Source of the DNA: Phlebotomus papatasi
Lineage: Eukaryota > Arthropoda > Insecta > Diptera > Psychodidae
DNA length: 64,000 nt
NCBI RefSeq assembly: GCF_024763615.1
Contig: NC_077222.1
Coordinates: 70,990,001 to 71,054,000, forward strand
Reading direction: 5' to 3'
The notes below the pieces were generated by a model. It did not search any database. It worked only from the letters and a program-made list of their open reading frames with translations, and was not told the origin of the DNA. Below are positions 49,401 through 58,412 of the stretch, one piece after another (position 1 is the first letter of the stretch; every line of letters begins with the position of its first letter). The translations under genes were made by a program, and so were the position numbers.

Positions 49401-50048
49401 GATTTGCAGTCTTTTATGTGTTTTTTTCTAAAATAGCTTGAAAAGTGATTTTCTCGTTTTCTCACTTTTCTCGCAGAGAAAACGGTGTTTTACAAACAAA
49501 TGAAACATGAAAAATTAGTAAAATATAACTGAATATAATAAATTTAAAAAAAAGACCGAAAATACTTGTACAATATTATGGGATAGAAGCAACAAAAGAA
49601 AATAAGAGAACACTAACCTACAGTTTCTTTTTGAGGCAAGATTGAACATAAAATTCTCATTCAATATCTCTTTTGGACCTCCTCGATGAAAATATAATGA
49701 ACTCACATAAAAGATATAGGAATAACTCTGTCAAATCTATGGGCACCATTCCATTTTATTGTCGGAAACTTTGGTTAAGTTCTTGTTTGAAACTGAATAT
49801 TGCATATCCACCCACCTTATGAACTAATGAATAGAGATGGGTGAATTTGGGACTTCTTGGGCACTCGGCAATTTTCAACCAAAGTCATTCATGTGCAACT
49901 TACCAGCAATTGTGTAGAGCACCACTAGCAAAATGATTCCGACATTGCTGAACATAAATGCCGTAAACTTCCGGCAATGATCCTTCGCGCGTTCAGCAAA
50001 AGGCAACTTTTGGCTCTGGCGCCGTCTCACCGATCTCTTACGTTCCAT
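37396..50048 (-). CDS. K2P (two-pore domain) potassium channel, nine coding exons
   Basis: This gene encodes a K+ leak channel subunit of the plasma membrane; two subunits form one pore. Coding exons in transcript order are 50048-49904, 46194-46047, 45940-45795, 44977-44876, 44103-43964, 43856-43711, 43240-43117, 38190-38086 and 37464-37396. Every intron is GT-AG and all phases join in frame, giving 374 residues, normal for the family. M1 is at about 34-57, the extracellular cap at 58-130 with N-glycosylation sites N81 and N91 and cysteines C84/C85, P1 filter TTIGYG at 144-149, M2 at 157-180, an acidic Ser-rich M2-M3 loop at 182-262, M3 at 263-286, P2 filter IGFGD at 307-311, M4 at 326-350 ending FNLMQ, and a Cys/Arg-rich tail of 22 residues. 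An in-frame TAA directly precedes the ATG. The intron inside the first Gly codon of GYG is a position conserved in animal K2P genes. Subfamily is not resolved; TRESK/TREK-like invertebrate groups are possible. An exon missed in the 4.9-kb intron 7 cannot be excluded, although the join is in frame without one. Confidence 0.93.
37530..37580. mobile_element. Possible AGGTAAG-family end in intron 8
   Basis: AGGTAAGTTCAATG..ACTTAAGGATAGG weakly matches the ends at 4657 and 28395. The alignment is short. Confidence 0.3.
38086..38190 (-). CDS. K2P channel exon 8 (M4)
   Basis: Residues 318-352, ending ALIAMCFNLMQ, the usual end of K2P M4. Acceptor TTTACACAG, donor GTGAGC, phase 0 on both sides. It is separated from exon 7 by a 4.9-kb, transposon-rich intron. 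Confidence 0.93.
38567..38936. mobile_element. TIR element, TA|GGGAGTTGTGCCAAAT (intron 7)
   Basis: 370 bp, TA on both sides. GGGAGTTGTGCCAAATTTCG on the left pairs imperfectly with the complement of ACAAAATTACCCACTTCCCC on the right. The inside is AT-rich. Confidence 0.65.
41272..41380. mobile_element. Palindromic MITE copy 1 (intron 7)
   Basis: 109 bp, nearly one long hairpin: TGGCCTCTACACACTA..TTTATGTCCATATTGAGG on the left and its complement on the right, with a short loop. The second copy is at 42709. Confidence 0.85.
41388..41466 (-). mobile_element. Possible tRNA-related SINE head
   Basis: The minus strand reads TGATAAGAGCGTTCAGC.. and about 50 bp later GTGAGTTCGGGTC, loosely like A and B boxes. 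No tail or duplication is seen. Confidence 0.3.
41658..42683. mobile_element. TIR element, TA|CTGTAGATACGGGTGAC ends, composite (intron 7)
   Basis: About 1.03 kb with TA on both sides. Outer ends TTGTAGATGCGAGTGAC and the complement of CTGTAGATACGGGTGAC. A second inverted pair lies inside (TTCGTACGCTTTTTTTAA near 41716; TTAAAGAAAAGCTTACGAA near 42637), and a third (TTTAAGGACAAAGGGAACACC near 41749; GGTGTTCC..CTTAAATGG near 42534). A Tigger-like MITE at 42144-42469 interrupts it. The related end is at 56868-57069. Confidence 0.7.
42144..42469. mobile_element. Tigger/pogo-like MITE (nested)
   Basis: 326 bp with TA on both sides. The ends are CAGTAGAATCTCGCTATAG and the complement CTATAGCGAGACTCTACTG. 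CAGTAGAAYCTCG is close to the Tigger/pogo consensus. It interrupts the repeat that is uninterrupted at 34985-35330. Confidence 0.85.
42709..42818. mobile_element. Palindromic MITE copy 2 (intron 7)
   Basis: 110 bp, same hairpin as 41272-41380 with several differences. Flanked by TAA on the left side and TAAG on the right. Confidence 0.85.
43117..43240 (-). CDS. K2P channel exon 7 (second pore)
   Basis: Residues 276-317. It holds the end of M3 (YILFGATLFGHWEDW), pore helix 2 (YFCFISLSS) and the second filter IGFGD. Acceptor AATTGCAG, donor GTATGT. Reading through the acceptor gives a longer open frame with an upstream Met, but that part is intron. Confidence 0.95.
43711..43856 (-). CDS. K2P channel exon 6 (acidic loop and M3 start)
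   Basis: Residues 228-276. An acidic, serine-rich segment (NESSEEEE) resembles a casein kinase 2 type site; it is followed by M3 (VIVPLTICVIIMIG). Acceptor CATTAG, donor GTAAGT. Confidence 0.9.
43964..44103 (-). CDS. K2P channel exon 5 (cytosolic M2-M3 loop)
   Basis: Residues 181-227. It starts GDILAKSFKWIYAK, followed by the cysteine cluster CLCRICPG and a strongly basic stretch (RRRAARERRKARA). Donor GTTTGT; phase 0 agrees with exon 6. Confidence 0.87.
44173..44848. mobile_element. TIR element with GGGGCAAAATGTG ends (intron 4)
   Basis: The left end AAGGGAATCTAATGGGGC and right end (complement of GGGTAATCTGGGGCC) are inverted; TA lies on both sides. It is interrupted by a hAT MITE at 44554-44818. 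Confidence 0.6.
44554..44818. mobile_element. hAT MITE with perfect 8-bp target duplication (intron 4)
   Basis: 265 bp starting CAGGGGGGTGACATTAG and ending CATGCCCCAG. GGATTAAC stands on both sides (44546-44553 and 44819-44826). The interior matches the reverse of 21713-21950, so it is a deletion derivative of the same hAT family. Confidence 0.85.
44876..44977 (-). CDS. K2P channel exon 4 (filter 1 end and M2)
   Basis: Residues 147-181. It starts with the rest of the filter (YGNLIPRTKWGK) and runs through M2 (YAIIGMPLFLLYLSNIG). Acceptor CATTGCAG, donor GTAAGT. Confidence 0.94.
45455..45475. repeat. G-run in intron 3
   Basis: A G-rich simple tract (GGAGGGGGGGGGAGGGG) within intron 3. No other signal around it. 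Confidence 0.8.
45795..45940 (-). CDS. K2P channel exon 3 (cap and pore helix 1)
   Basis: Residues 98-147, ending FLYSLTVITTIG. The exon breaks within the first Gly codon of the P1 filter GYG, at the intron position conserved across animal K2P genes. The preceding WTFSGAFLYS is a typical K2P pore helix. Donor GTAAAT, acceptor TTATTATAG. Confidence 0.93.
46047..46194 (-). CDS. K2P channel exon 2 (end of M1, cap helix)
   Basis: Residues 49-98, beginning GAFMFIAIEGDGDLE. It carries the conserved glutamate end of M1 and the extracellular cap, with NIS and NKS sequons and a CC pair that could form the cap disulfide. The acceptor is TTTGTAG. The donor is a weaker GTTAGT, chosen because it alone keeps phase with exon 3. 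Confidence 0.88.
48342..48372. repeat. TCCG/TCTG microsatellite (intron 1)
   Basis: GTCCGTCTGTCTGTCCG continuing with variants. The following 48440-48870 is GC-richer than the rest of the intron and of unknown nature. Confidence 0.85.
48914..49490. mobile_element. GGGGAGACTGGGGC element, one-ended copy (intron 1)
   Basis: TA then GGGGAGACTGGGGCAAAAAG; it matches the reverse of 25700-26288 along about 575 bp and lacks the other end. Frames here are shadows of the repeat. Confidence 0.82.
49904..50048 (-). CDS. K2P channel exon 1 (start, N-terminus and most of M1)
   Basis: Residues 1-48. The basic cytosolic N-terminus (MERKRSVRRRQSQ) is followed by a hydrophobic run, NVGIILLVVLYTIA. The codon just before the ATG is TAA, which fixes the start if this is the first coding exon. 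The donor is GTAAGT and the exon ends after the first base of a Gly codon. Confidence 0.92.
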
Positions 50049-52101
50049 TTATTTATAACAAATTGAAGTTTTTTTTTTCTTCCTATTGCCTTTCCTGTGT
50101 ATTTATTTATCTCCGACAACTATTGCTTCGTGTGTTTTCTAATAACACTGCGTGAATATGGAATTAATTCACGGGAGCATATCACGTGTGATTGTATTCA
50201 CAGTGAGTTGCGAAAATAAATGAACCAGTCTGACTTCCATCCAAATGAAAATTGTACTAATTGGCAATGGGATGTCTTTTTGCTCCATCAATTGATGGAG
50301 ATGACACTTCAACACCACTGGATTCATCCGATTCCACGATATTCCTGCAATTCATTAAAATATGTTTCTTTTAGATTTATATGCCATGCTTTTGGAAAAA
50401 GATCAAAATGAACCAAGGAAAAAAAATCAGTCTGACAGGGGAATAAATAAAATCTTCAACTGAAGAAATATATAAATAGAAGTCAAAATAAAAGAAATTT
50501 CTGAGTGACACTTGAAGATTTTTCATGGGAAATGAGGAAAATTTTTCACTCTCAGCATTCTTTACTCGATTCTTCATAAACACAAGAAATATACTTCATT
50601 TTCACTTTAATAAGAAACATGAGAATCTCAGAAAGACTGCTTTGGGGGAGAATTGCGGTGTCAAATTGAGAAAAATACCATCACCCATTTGTGGATACAT
50701 ATACCAAATGTTTTCTGAAAATTGTTTCTATACATTGTACATGAAATTCTTATGTCTTTTGTACCATACAAACATTCAGAAAACATTGTGACGATATTTT
50801 CAGCAATTCCATTTGCAAAATGTGCAACGATTGGAAGAAAGGACATTTTAATAGCTGAATGGAAAAATAGTAAAAAAAAAACGAATTAAGATGATATCAA
50901 CGTCGCGAATGCATAAATTATAAGCAACAATGTTATTGAACATAAAGTTCCTTTGTAAAATTCACATTTAAAATCTAAACTGATTTACTGCGCTTTCTTT
51001 TGCATTAAATGATGACTCTATTATAGAACAGCAACTTTTAAACAATTTTCTCAAACATAGTAATCTACTGTAGCTTACAGCAACGATAGAAACTCTACGA
51101 AAGAACTTTTCACATATACACAAATAATTCATCCATAAATCACTCATATAGTCGGAAGTTCAATCTTATCCTTCATGAGAAAGTATTCTGAAAGTTTTTC
51201 CGCATCTCTGCAAGACTATATGTAATGTACATAATATCTGTGTGCACTTTAGATGGAAATTGTCAAGGATTTAGAGGAATTTTCTGCAGCTATATTAGAA
51301 ACATCAACATTTGTTAATGTGGCTTACGAACAATCTACATAAATCGCTTATCATAAAAGTTGATCATTCATTTTTCTCAACAGGAAAATCGTAATATCCT
51401 CTGATCAATTTTATGGCATGTTATCAATTTTTTTCGTAAATCAAAGGATGGACGTTCAACTGCACGTGACGCTTCTTTTGATATGGAATTTTATAATCTC
51501 CCACCAACATCAAAAAGTTTTCTTTTCATTCAAAAGCAATTGAGAAAAAATTTGATGAAACCATAATTAATAATTTCAAACACACAATTACATTATATAC
51601 TTCACTGATGTGGTGATTTACGGGTATTTGCTATTCTAAGAGGTAAACTCTAACCCTAATTTTCTCTTTATATTAGATTATCTTTACATAAAAACTGATT
51701 CAAAAATTTATGTTTCTTTGGGGAACTTCTAAATAATTTTCAATGAATGGTAAATTAATTGTATATTGACATAGACTATTTCTTTTTTAATTCATTAATG
51801 AATTCTTTAATCCAAAAGTCAAAATATCTCTTGATTTACTGGTTACATTTTATCTCCATCTCAAACCAATCTCTTCATTTTGGTTCCCACTCTATTTGAC
51901 ACTACAAAACCTTTGGCTTTGTCAGCAATTTAGTTTTAACGTGAGACGGGAAGAATGTTTGGACAACACACAATCAATTAATGGATTAGGTGAGGTTTTA
52001 CCAAGGGAATCACAACATTTCATGTCACCTGTCGTAATTTATAAAGAATCACCGTGGTGAAGGAACAAAAATACATTCCCAAGCTATTTTGTCCACACAT
52101 A
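50049..52101. other. 5' flank of the channel gene
   Basis: Probably contains the 5' UTR and promoter of the channel on the minus strand, but no start site is certain. Short frames at 50220-50846 on both strands are not supported. Confidence 0.4.
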
Positions 52102-52288
52102 GGGGAAAGCAGGGATGTTTTAGACAGGGGTGGTTAAAACACCACGATCTTTTCTTCTGTTATTGAACTATGTGGATACACTAACATATTCGAGAAATGT
52201 ATCAGAAATATCGAAGATGGAACGTTTATATTTTAAAATTTGTTGCTTCCAGATTAATAAATGATTATTTCTGAAAGAAAAAAAACGA

Positions 52289-52484
52289 GGGGAGACCGGG
52301 ATAGAAAGTAGGGTGTTATAATTTTCCATAGAAAGAATAAAAAACAAACAATTTTTTTATCTAGAGTAAGTAACTCTCTCACTATTCATTGAAATATTTA
52401 TCAGTATAATTCCATCATGTTTTTTTCACAAAATATAGGTAACGAAGAATTTCTTTTGCTGGCTTGTTTTGCTCCGGTATTCCC
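52289..52484. mobile_element. Probable MITE, GGGGAGACCGGGAT
   Basis: 196 bp. Left GGGGAGACCGGGATAGAAAG; right end complement of GGGAATACCGGAGCAAAAC, followed by TA. The left flank is GA rather than TA. A related solo end, TA|GGGGAAAGCAGGGATG, starts at 52102 without a visible partner. Confidence 0.5.
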
Positions 52485-52709
52485 TATTAAAGTAGCACAA
52501 AGAGACACTATGAGGCACACATTTTCACTGTAACTGAATTTTAATCCTTTTTACATTATTAAAAATTAAATCTTTAGATACACCATTTATTTATAAAGTG
52601 TAAGTAATTTAAGAAAAACATATGTAACCTAGAATTCTAATAAGGTAGGAAAATAAAATAAAGGAAAATATTATGAATATCAAACTATCTATACGTAACT
52701 TCAACGTGA

Positions 52710-52895
52710 ATTTCGGACGATCTTCCGCGAAGCGTGAAAAATTCAGCAAAATGTATGACTTGGTATATACGGCCTGCGACCTAGGGTTTCTGGCGTTTAC
52801 CTGGTGACGCCGGTAATGGTAAGACGGCGGCAGACGCAACCACAAAACAGAAAAATAGGATAATAAAAATCTTATCTTATCTTATTTCTATGTCT
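52710..52895 (+). mobile_element. Possible 3' end of a non-LTR element
   Basis: A GC-rich segment (GGTGACGCCGGTAATGG, AAGACGGCGGCAGACGC) ends in an A-rich stretch and CTTATCTTATCTTATTT, as non-LTR tails do. No coding part is seen. Confidence 0.3.
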
Positions 52896-52932
52896 GGCGA
52901 ACTATTTTTCCTACCTAATTAAAGAACTAAAG

Positions 52933-53081
52933 CAGCAGGGTAAGCAAGAACCATTTGAAACCGAAAAAACGTCAAAATAAGTTTGTCTCGTCTAGGTCTA
53001 GGTAGCGTTTTGACCATTGACGTACAATTTTCATATGACATTTGTTCGGTTTCAATTTCAAACGATTCTTGCTCACCTCTG
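52933..53081. mobile_element. Short hAT MITE with perfect 8-bp target duplication
   Basis: 149 bp. AACTAAAG stands at 52925-52932 and 53082-53089. Ends CAGCAGGGTAAGCAAGAACC and GATTCTTGCTCACCTCTG share the family core GCAAGAACC with 21285-22068. Confidence 0.85.
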
Positions 53082-54657
53082 AACTAAAGTAACAAAAAAT
53101 ACTTTCCCAGCACTTATAATGATATCAATTGCGCAGAAATAAATTATCAAAAATGGTCTAGTTTGGGATTTATGAGATAGATGGGACAGGCTTAAGTAAA
53201 TTCACGTAACATCGAATTACTACTGCTCGATAATCAAAAGTCTGAACATTTAAGTAAAAGAACTTAAACGTAGAATGAAAATTTAAATCGGTAAAATTAT
53301 TATTATTAATCGTGCCGAGGCTAAAAAAAATTAGATATTTCTTGTTAAAAAACAGGCCAAGTCAATGGCAAGCGGACTTGACGATATCAAATGGGGCAGA
53401 AGACAACGGACAAACACAAAAGTGGGGGGTGGTTTGGATCACAATTGGAAAAAACCCCATCGTTGCCTATTGTATCTCGAACGCGCTACGCCGCTTCTCA
53501 AACGATTGAGAGACTTCCAGCGGTAAAAGCGGTAAAATCGGTAAAATCGGTAAAATCGGTAAAATAAATGCCCCAAATTACAACATTTTTGTCTCAATCT
53601 ACCCCGCAGAAGACTTTTGGTGACAAATTCCATTAGACTTCGCATTCTCAGAAAAAACTAATTTGTTTTACAGATCACAAATAAAATTTATTTATAAAAT
53701 CACTTTTTATAAAATCAATACGTAAGAAAACATCACAGACTACACATAATTCCTATATATTTTCTGGATTTTCGAAATGGTATTCCAACATTTGAATAAA
53801 TATAAAAAGTGCCCGAAATATTCCCGTTCACCCCTATATTATAATGTATAGTCTGCATTTTCATGATGCATTTAGACGAATACCTCCAAAAGTTCTATAT
53901 TGGGATACTCTTTGAAGATTGTTAGTGAAAACTTTACGGATTTGCTCCTGTCACTTGGTTGGAGGTGCAATTTTGTGCATGCAAAAACCACTGGCATTTT
54001 GTTTTCCCACAACTAAGCCACACATAGTATATACAATACTATATATGCATTACATATCATTCGGACTCTTACAACTGACCGTATCCTTCTTGCTTTCATT
54101 CCACACTGTCAGTCTGGATAGGTCTGGAACATTGATATTGCACTTCGTCCTAGAAATACATTTATATAACTCTAACTTCTTGGGGTATATATACTGTCGT
54201 AGCTCTTACAGACAAATTTAACATACAAAATGATGGGGTCAGAGTTTACTTCCCCCAGTATGCCACAAGAACGGAAAGTCTCTCTCTCTTTCTCTCTCTA
54301 CCGTGACACAAAGTTGTTGCTATGTGTATCTATTTGTTTAGGAAACTATGTCCATTCGCAATTTACTATTGTTCAAACTTTTATAGAGATATAGAGTGTC
54401 TTGGAACTTTTCATCAAAGTTGAACTTGAGGATTTTAATATTATTACAGTGTTTCAACTCATTTGGAATCTAATTGAAGTTCAAATGAGTCGAAATTGAA
54501 ATTGGCAAGATGGTACGTGGCTTGTATATATAGATAGATTGTATAAAACATATATATATACAGATCTGTATTGAACTCAGGCTCGTTATCGTTCCTAAAT
54601 GCTTGGCATTAAGTGCAATAAAATTTTTGTGACAACGTGTTACGATGAAAATCAGTA
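53082..54657. other. Intergenic with simple repeats
   Basis: Contains the GGTAAAATC array at 53521-53566 (listed separately), a CT run at 54281-54300 and a TA run near 54548. 53312-53520 is GC-richer with a 65-codon frame of unknown nature. Confidence 0.4.
53521..53566. repeat. GGTAAAATC minisatellite
   Basis: About five units of a 10-bp repeat (CGGTAAAATC), the first ones diverged. It produces the YRFYRFYR repeat in a minus-strand frame, which is therefore not a gene. Confidence 0.9.
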
Positions 54658-55154
54658 GGGGGAGGTGGGGCTACTTTGAGCTGTGGGGCTACATTGTTAT
54701 ACGATGTTTTCGCATATTTCTAATGGAAACTTAGTTTTAACATGATGTGAGTTATAATAATAATAATGCTGGCACAACATTCCATGAAGGAACTAGGCCT
54801 TCCCGCAAGGGGATTTGTAGACACGCATTATTATTTTTTCATTTTTTTCTTATACGGGATGAGGTTGTCAGTCCCATGCCCAAGTGCAGTGTACCTCACT
54901 GGATGCAATCCGAACACCACTAACGCCACAAAAAATCCTGATGACCTAAAGAGGATTCGAACCCGAGATACTTGCATCATAGAGCGAGTGCTCTACCACT
55001 TGACCCATTGAGTTCCCTACATGATATAAGTTGGATAGACAAAATAATTGTGGGTTCTAAATAAAATAATTTTAAGCACCAGCTTCATTTAGAAATAGGT
55101 GAAAAAGACGTATAACTATGTAGCCCCACAGCTCAAAGTAGCCCCACCTCCCAC
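54658..55154. mobile_element. TIR element, TA|GGGGGAGGTGGGGC, carrying a SINE
   Basis: 497 bp with TA on both sides. Inverted ends of about 45 bp begin GGGGGAGGTGGGGCTAC and continue TTTGAGCTGTGGGGC. A SINE at 54754-55018 accounts for half of it, leaving a MITE of roughly 230 bp. Confidence 0.85.
54754..55018 (-). mobile_element. tRNA-derived SINE
   Basis: On the minus strand the head reads TCAAGTGGTAGAGCA (A box) and GGGTTCGAATCC (B box), followed by an unrelated body and an ATTATTATT tail. Imperfect 14-bp duplications (ACATGATGTGAGTT and ACATGATATAAGTT) flank it. The tRNA-like part could still bind Pol III factors. It is inserted in the element 54658-55154. Confidence 0.85.
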
Positions 55155-55280
55155 TATTATGAGATTTTTATTCTTCTAATGCAAAAGCAATATAAAAACA
55201 CGATCGCATCATTTCATACTGTTCTATTTCAAAATTACAACATTTCCGGAAATCCATTTTAAATATGATAAATTCATATA

Positions 55281-55780
55281 CAGTGGCGGCCAAAATAATA
55301 GAATCACTTTGCAAAGCTTATATTTTTTTAACTTTTGTTTTTCTTCCCAATTTGTTGATATAGTTCTGAAGTGGAAATCTTCAAATTATTAGAATCGTAG
55401 AACAAGGGTTATTTTGGTCGCTAGAGGTCTCTATTTTACGCAGAGTACGCCAATAATGAAATTTATTTCGGCCAAAAAAATTGGAAAACCGTCATTTATA
55501 GTTTCTAAATATGGCTTTATTTAAACTTATTCGATTTATAGACCACATTCTTTAATTTAAATGAAAGTGGTCCTATCGTGTTGTTCAAACCAAATTTAAC
55601 TATTGATGTATTCTGTGAAAAATATAGACCTCTAGCGCCCAAAACAATACTTATTTGACGTAAGGTAATTATTTGAACATTTCAATATCAAAATTATTTC
55701 AACGAATTGGAATTAACAAAAACGCTAAAGGTAAAATAGTGGTCTTTGCGAAGTTGATTCTATTATTTTGGCCGCCACTA
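55281..55780. mobile_element. Non-autonomous Tc1-type element
   Basis: 500 bp flanked by TA. Ends CAGTGGCGGCCAAAATAATAG and the complement, about 36 bp with few mismatches; the last base of the right end has mutated. An inner inverted pair (GAGGTCTCTATTTT / AAATATAGACCTC) lies near 55424 and 55620. No transposase. Confidence 0.85.
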
Positions 55781-56252
55781 TATGTTGAAACTGAAGTTCT
55801 TGTGAAATAAAATATCGTAAATGCAGGCTCAGAAAAGAGCTCCTTGGAAACAGCTCTTAATTTAGTTCTTGAAATAAGATCGGGCATTTGTGTGTTGAGC
55901 CTAAGACAATTTTACTTGAGGGAAAGCATTTATTTTAGAATATGCTTTGACTCAAGAACGTACAGTCTTTGAATTTTCTTAGATGGAAAAAATAATCTCT
56001 GAAAGAATTTTAAGTACTGGAGCAGTTCTTGAAGCAAAGCATAACGAGTTTTGATTCTAGTATCAAATTTTCTCTGCCGTATTGCAAAAAAAATCGACGT
56101 ATACTCACAATTAAAAATAGCATTTGAATTTTACGTTTTTTAGTGAACTATCACCGTATATTCTTTTAAAACTAAATTTTTTCATATTCACTAATTTTCT
56201 ACTACAATCTAAAAGCGAACTTGATCAATTTTTTGTACAATTTAAAACTCAC
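55781..56252. other. Intergenic or intronic, nothing firm
   Basis: If the minus-strand exon at 56253 is real this is its first intron. No following acceptor is singled out. Confidence 0.35.
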
Positions 56253-56312
56253 ATTTGGGAAGATTTTTTCCGTCTGACTATTGCTGAGCGAGCTGCCCGA
56301 CATTCCCGACAT
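56253..56312 (-). CDS. Candidate first coding exon of an unidentified gene
   Basis: The minus strand reads AAAC-ATG (a strong insect start context), then MSGMSGSSLSNS and on to IFPN in 20 codons, ending at a consensus donor GTGAGT. The segment is distinctly GC-richer than its surroundings. The frame is open upstream to a Met at 56393, but that part is AT-rich and reads poorly. No following exon was found between here and 50.05 kb. It cannot join the channel's exon 1 in frame, because a TAA lies just before that ATG, so its gene must continue elsewhere or have a very large intron. Confidence 0.45.
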
Positions 56313-56780
56313 GTTTACATTTTTTTGACATGAACCACCTCGCAACTTTTTTCTTAATATTTCACTATATAATTTCCTTAAATAAAAAATCACTGCAGCA
56401 CAACACTCCCAGAGACTCGAGTGATTTTGTGAGCCACAATATTTTATTTTTCAGAAAAAAATATTTTACTATTTTTCCAACATTAATTCACCAAATTTCC
56501 ACATAATTCTTATCGGCACTGTATTTTTTTTTCCAAAAGACATTTCACTACTTGTAGAGGCTTCTCCCCACAATTCTCACTATATTTTTATTGGGAAAAC
56601 TCGCGAAAACAATCACAACTTTGCGAATTAATTCCACTGTGAATTATTTTGTCTGCCATTTGACAGCACTGGAAGCCACTGGAAATTTTCTAGTGAGACG
56701 GTACTTCGCTCAAGTCACACCCTGTCTTAGTTGTTCTGTTTTAGAACACAGATCTTAATTCAAAGCACGGCATGTTTAGG
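56313..56780 (-). promoter_or_regulatory. Candidate promoter region for the 56.3-kb exon
   Basis: AT-rich with a GC-richer stretch at 56640-56720 (CTGGAAGCCACTGG). Position only; no TATA or initiator can be chosen. Confidence 0.25.
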
Positions 56781-56867
56781 TTGATTCGGCTCTGAAAATA
56801 TTCTTACAGACAAGAGCTGTATTTTTGCAAATCCCATACATAGTTAGAACTGCCTTTTTCTGAGTGT

Positions 56868-57069
56868 GCCTTTGCATTCGGAGGGTGACTTTGCATCCCT
56901 ATTTATTCGTAAGCTTTTTTTAATTCTAGAACTTAAGGAAGAGCTTTGAAGCATCCTTAAGGACCGTTATGGTCACTGGACCATCCTCAAGCCCTAGAAT
57001 TACAGCAAAGCTTGCGGAAAGCTAGGATGCAAAGGCACCCTCGGAGTGCAAAGTCACCCGTATCTACGG
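56868..57069. mobile_element. Element related to 41658-42683
   Basis: The right end is the complement of CCGTAGATACGGGTGAC, followed by TA. The inside pairs TTCGTAAGCTTTTTTTAATT with AATTACAGCAAAGCTTGCGG. GCCTTTGCATYC and TGCAAAGTCACCC repeat near both ends. Confidence 0.65.
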
Positions 57070-57388
57070 TAATACGTTTACCAAGTTTTGTTTAAAATAA
57101 GGTTATATTCTTTACAATTTTATCTTGAGTGATACGAGGATAAAATCCAAACTTATTAGATCGTTCCTAAACTCGATAAATTAACAAACTCATCTATTAC
57201 AATCATCACAAAATTTCATGCTTGATCTCATGTCCTCCGATCGGCTCCAAACTTTGCCAAAATGTATTTGGTCACTTCCTAATCACGAATATGGCTAAAA
57301 ACGTTCAGAAAGTATATTGTTCAACTGATCAAATTTATTTGATTCGATATAAAATATTAATTGTAATTCCACGATATGATTATTTATA

Positions 57389-57699
57389 CAGTGCCCACTT
57401 CGTTATTCGAATGATTGGGAGACAATATGACAGATGTCCGCTTCGTAATCCGGATGGATTTTCTTGAATTTGTCCAACGTCTCGAAAATATAATACAAGG
57501 TTTTTTTGTAGAATTAGAATAAAGGTTTTAAAGATAGAGAATTCTATACTATTATACTTCATTTATTAAACAAAAACATCACAGGATAATTAATTTTCTT
57601 TGCTGAACAGATATGCATACATGACTTTAAAATTATTTTAAACGTAACTGTCGATAACTCGTCCGGATTTCGTCGATCCGGATTAGAGAGCGGGCACTG
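57389..57699. mobile_element. Pogo/Tigger-like MITE
   Basis: 311 bp with TA on both sides. Ends CAGTGCCCACTTCG and the complement of CAGTGCCCGCTCTC. GTAATCCGGAT near the left and GATCCGGATTAGAG near the right are typical pogo-group subterminal text. Confidence 0.8.
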
Positions 57700-58189
57700 T
57701 ACATATCGTCGTTTGCATCAATTATTGTCGTATCTGCATTTAGCGTGAACAACTGTGCGCGAACGAAATGTTCCATTTTACATTAAAATGCTGACGCAAA
57801 AATGCAGAGAGGACAACTATATCATGATCAACGCTAAGACGGCAATGTCCACTTTGAGAGTGGGACAAAAACAGAGATGAATAATAAATCAATCCAATTT
57901 AATTTCCGTGAAATAATCAATGTTGAATACTTTTACGGGATATGAATCAAATCACGAACATTCCGCAAAGTCTAGTCTACTTGACATCCCCATCTATAAC
58001 CTACTATTCCAATCCCTGGAGAGAACACATGGTTGGTAGAGTGCACAAATGCGCGAAGCATTCATCTACTAATTTTCTCCCTCATCTGGTGTGAGTAAAA
58101 GTGGGTAGAACACAATAAATGCTTGTCGTTCATTTCCCATTTGCTATGCAATTACACACATTCCACTATTCGTTCATCAATCTACTCAG
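57700..58189. other. Upstream of the orphan terminal exons
   Basis: 57777-57880 reads like a possible exon (ATGCTGACGCAAAAATGC, then CAAAAACAGAG) with an acceptor-like TTTAG at 57741, but its phase does not fit 58190. Not called. Confidence 0.35.
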
Positions 58190-58260
58190 TGGACATGAAA
58201 GACACCCTATACGGACATTTAGAGGCCACAGAAAACTCATGGATTCCAGAACCTATGGAA
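58190..58260 (+). CDS. Penultimate coding exon of an unidentified gene
   Basis: The frame DMKDTLYGHLEATENSW continues to a GTATGC donor after ATGGAA. The acceptor is TCTACTCAG. The exon starts with two bases of a split codon (phase 1 intron upstream) and ends in phase 0, matching the next exon exactly. Base composition is more balanced than the AT-rich flanks, as in coding sequence. The ATG at 58195 could be a start if the upstream exon is untranslated. I do not recognise the family; no upstream exon could be assigned with confidence. Confidence 0.6.
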
Positions 58261-58412
58261 GTATGCACACAAAGTCAAAATTTATTTAGTAATCGGGTCA
58301 CTGAACACTGACCTGTGGAGCTTTGCTCCATCACTTGGGATATTCTTCCTTTAAACACTGTTTGCATTCCAAATGAAAAACTTTAGATGTATGTGTGTTC
58401 CTTTTTTTTAAG

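Noticed and set aside
49214..49465. 83-codon minus-strand frame in intron 1
   Set aside because: It lies fully within the GGGGAGACTGGGGC element copy; the homologous stretch at 25.8 kb is not open.
53439..53645. Frame with repeated YRFYRFYR
   Set aside because: Translation of the 10-bp GGTAAAATC array.
54937..55012. A functional tRNA gene on the minus strand
   Set aside because: A and B boxes are present, but the acceptor stem does not close and the sequence runs on into a body with an ATT tail, so it is the head of a SINE.
57777..57880. Exon of the plus-strand gene ending at 58577
   Set aside because: The frame MLTQKCREDNY.. looks coding-like, but its possible donor gives phase 0 where phase 1 is required at 58190.
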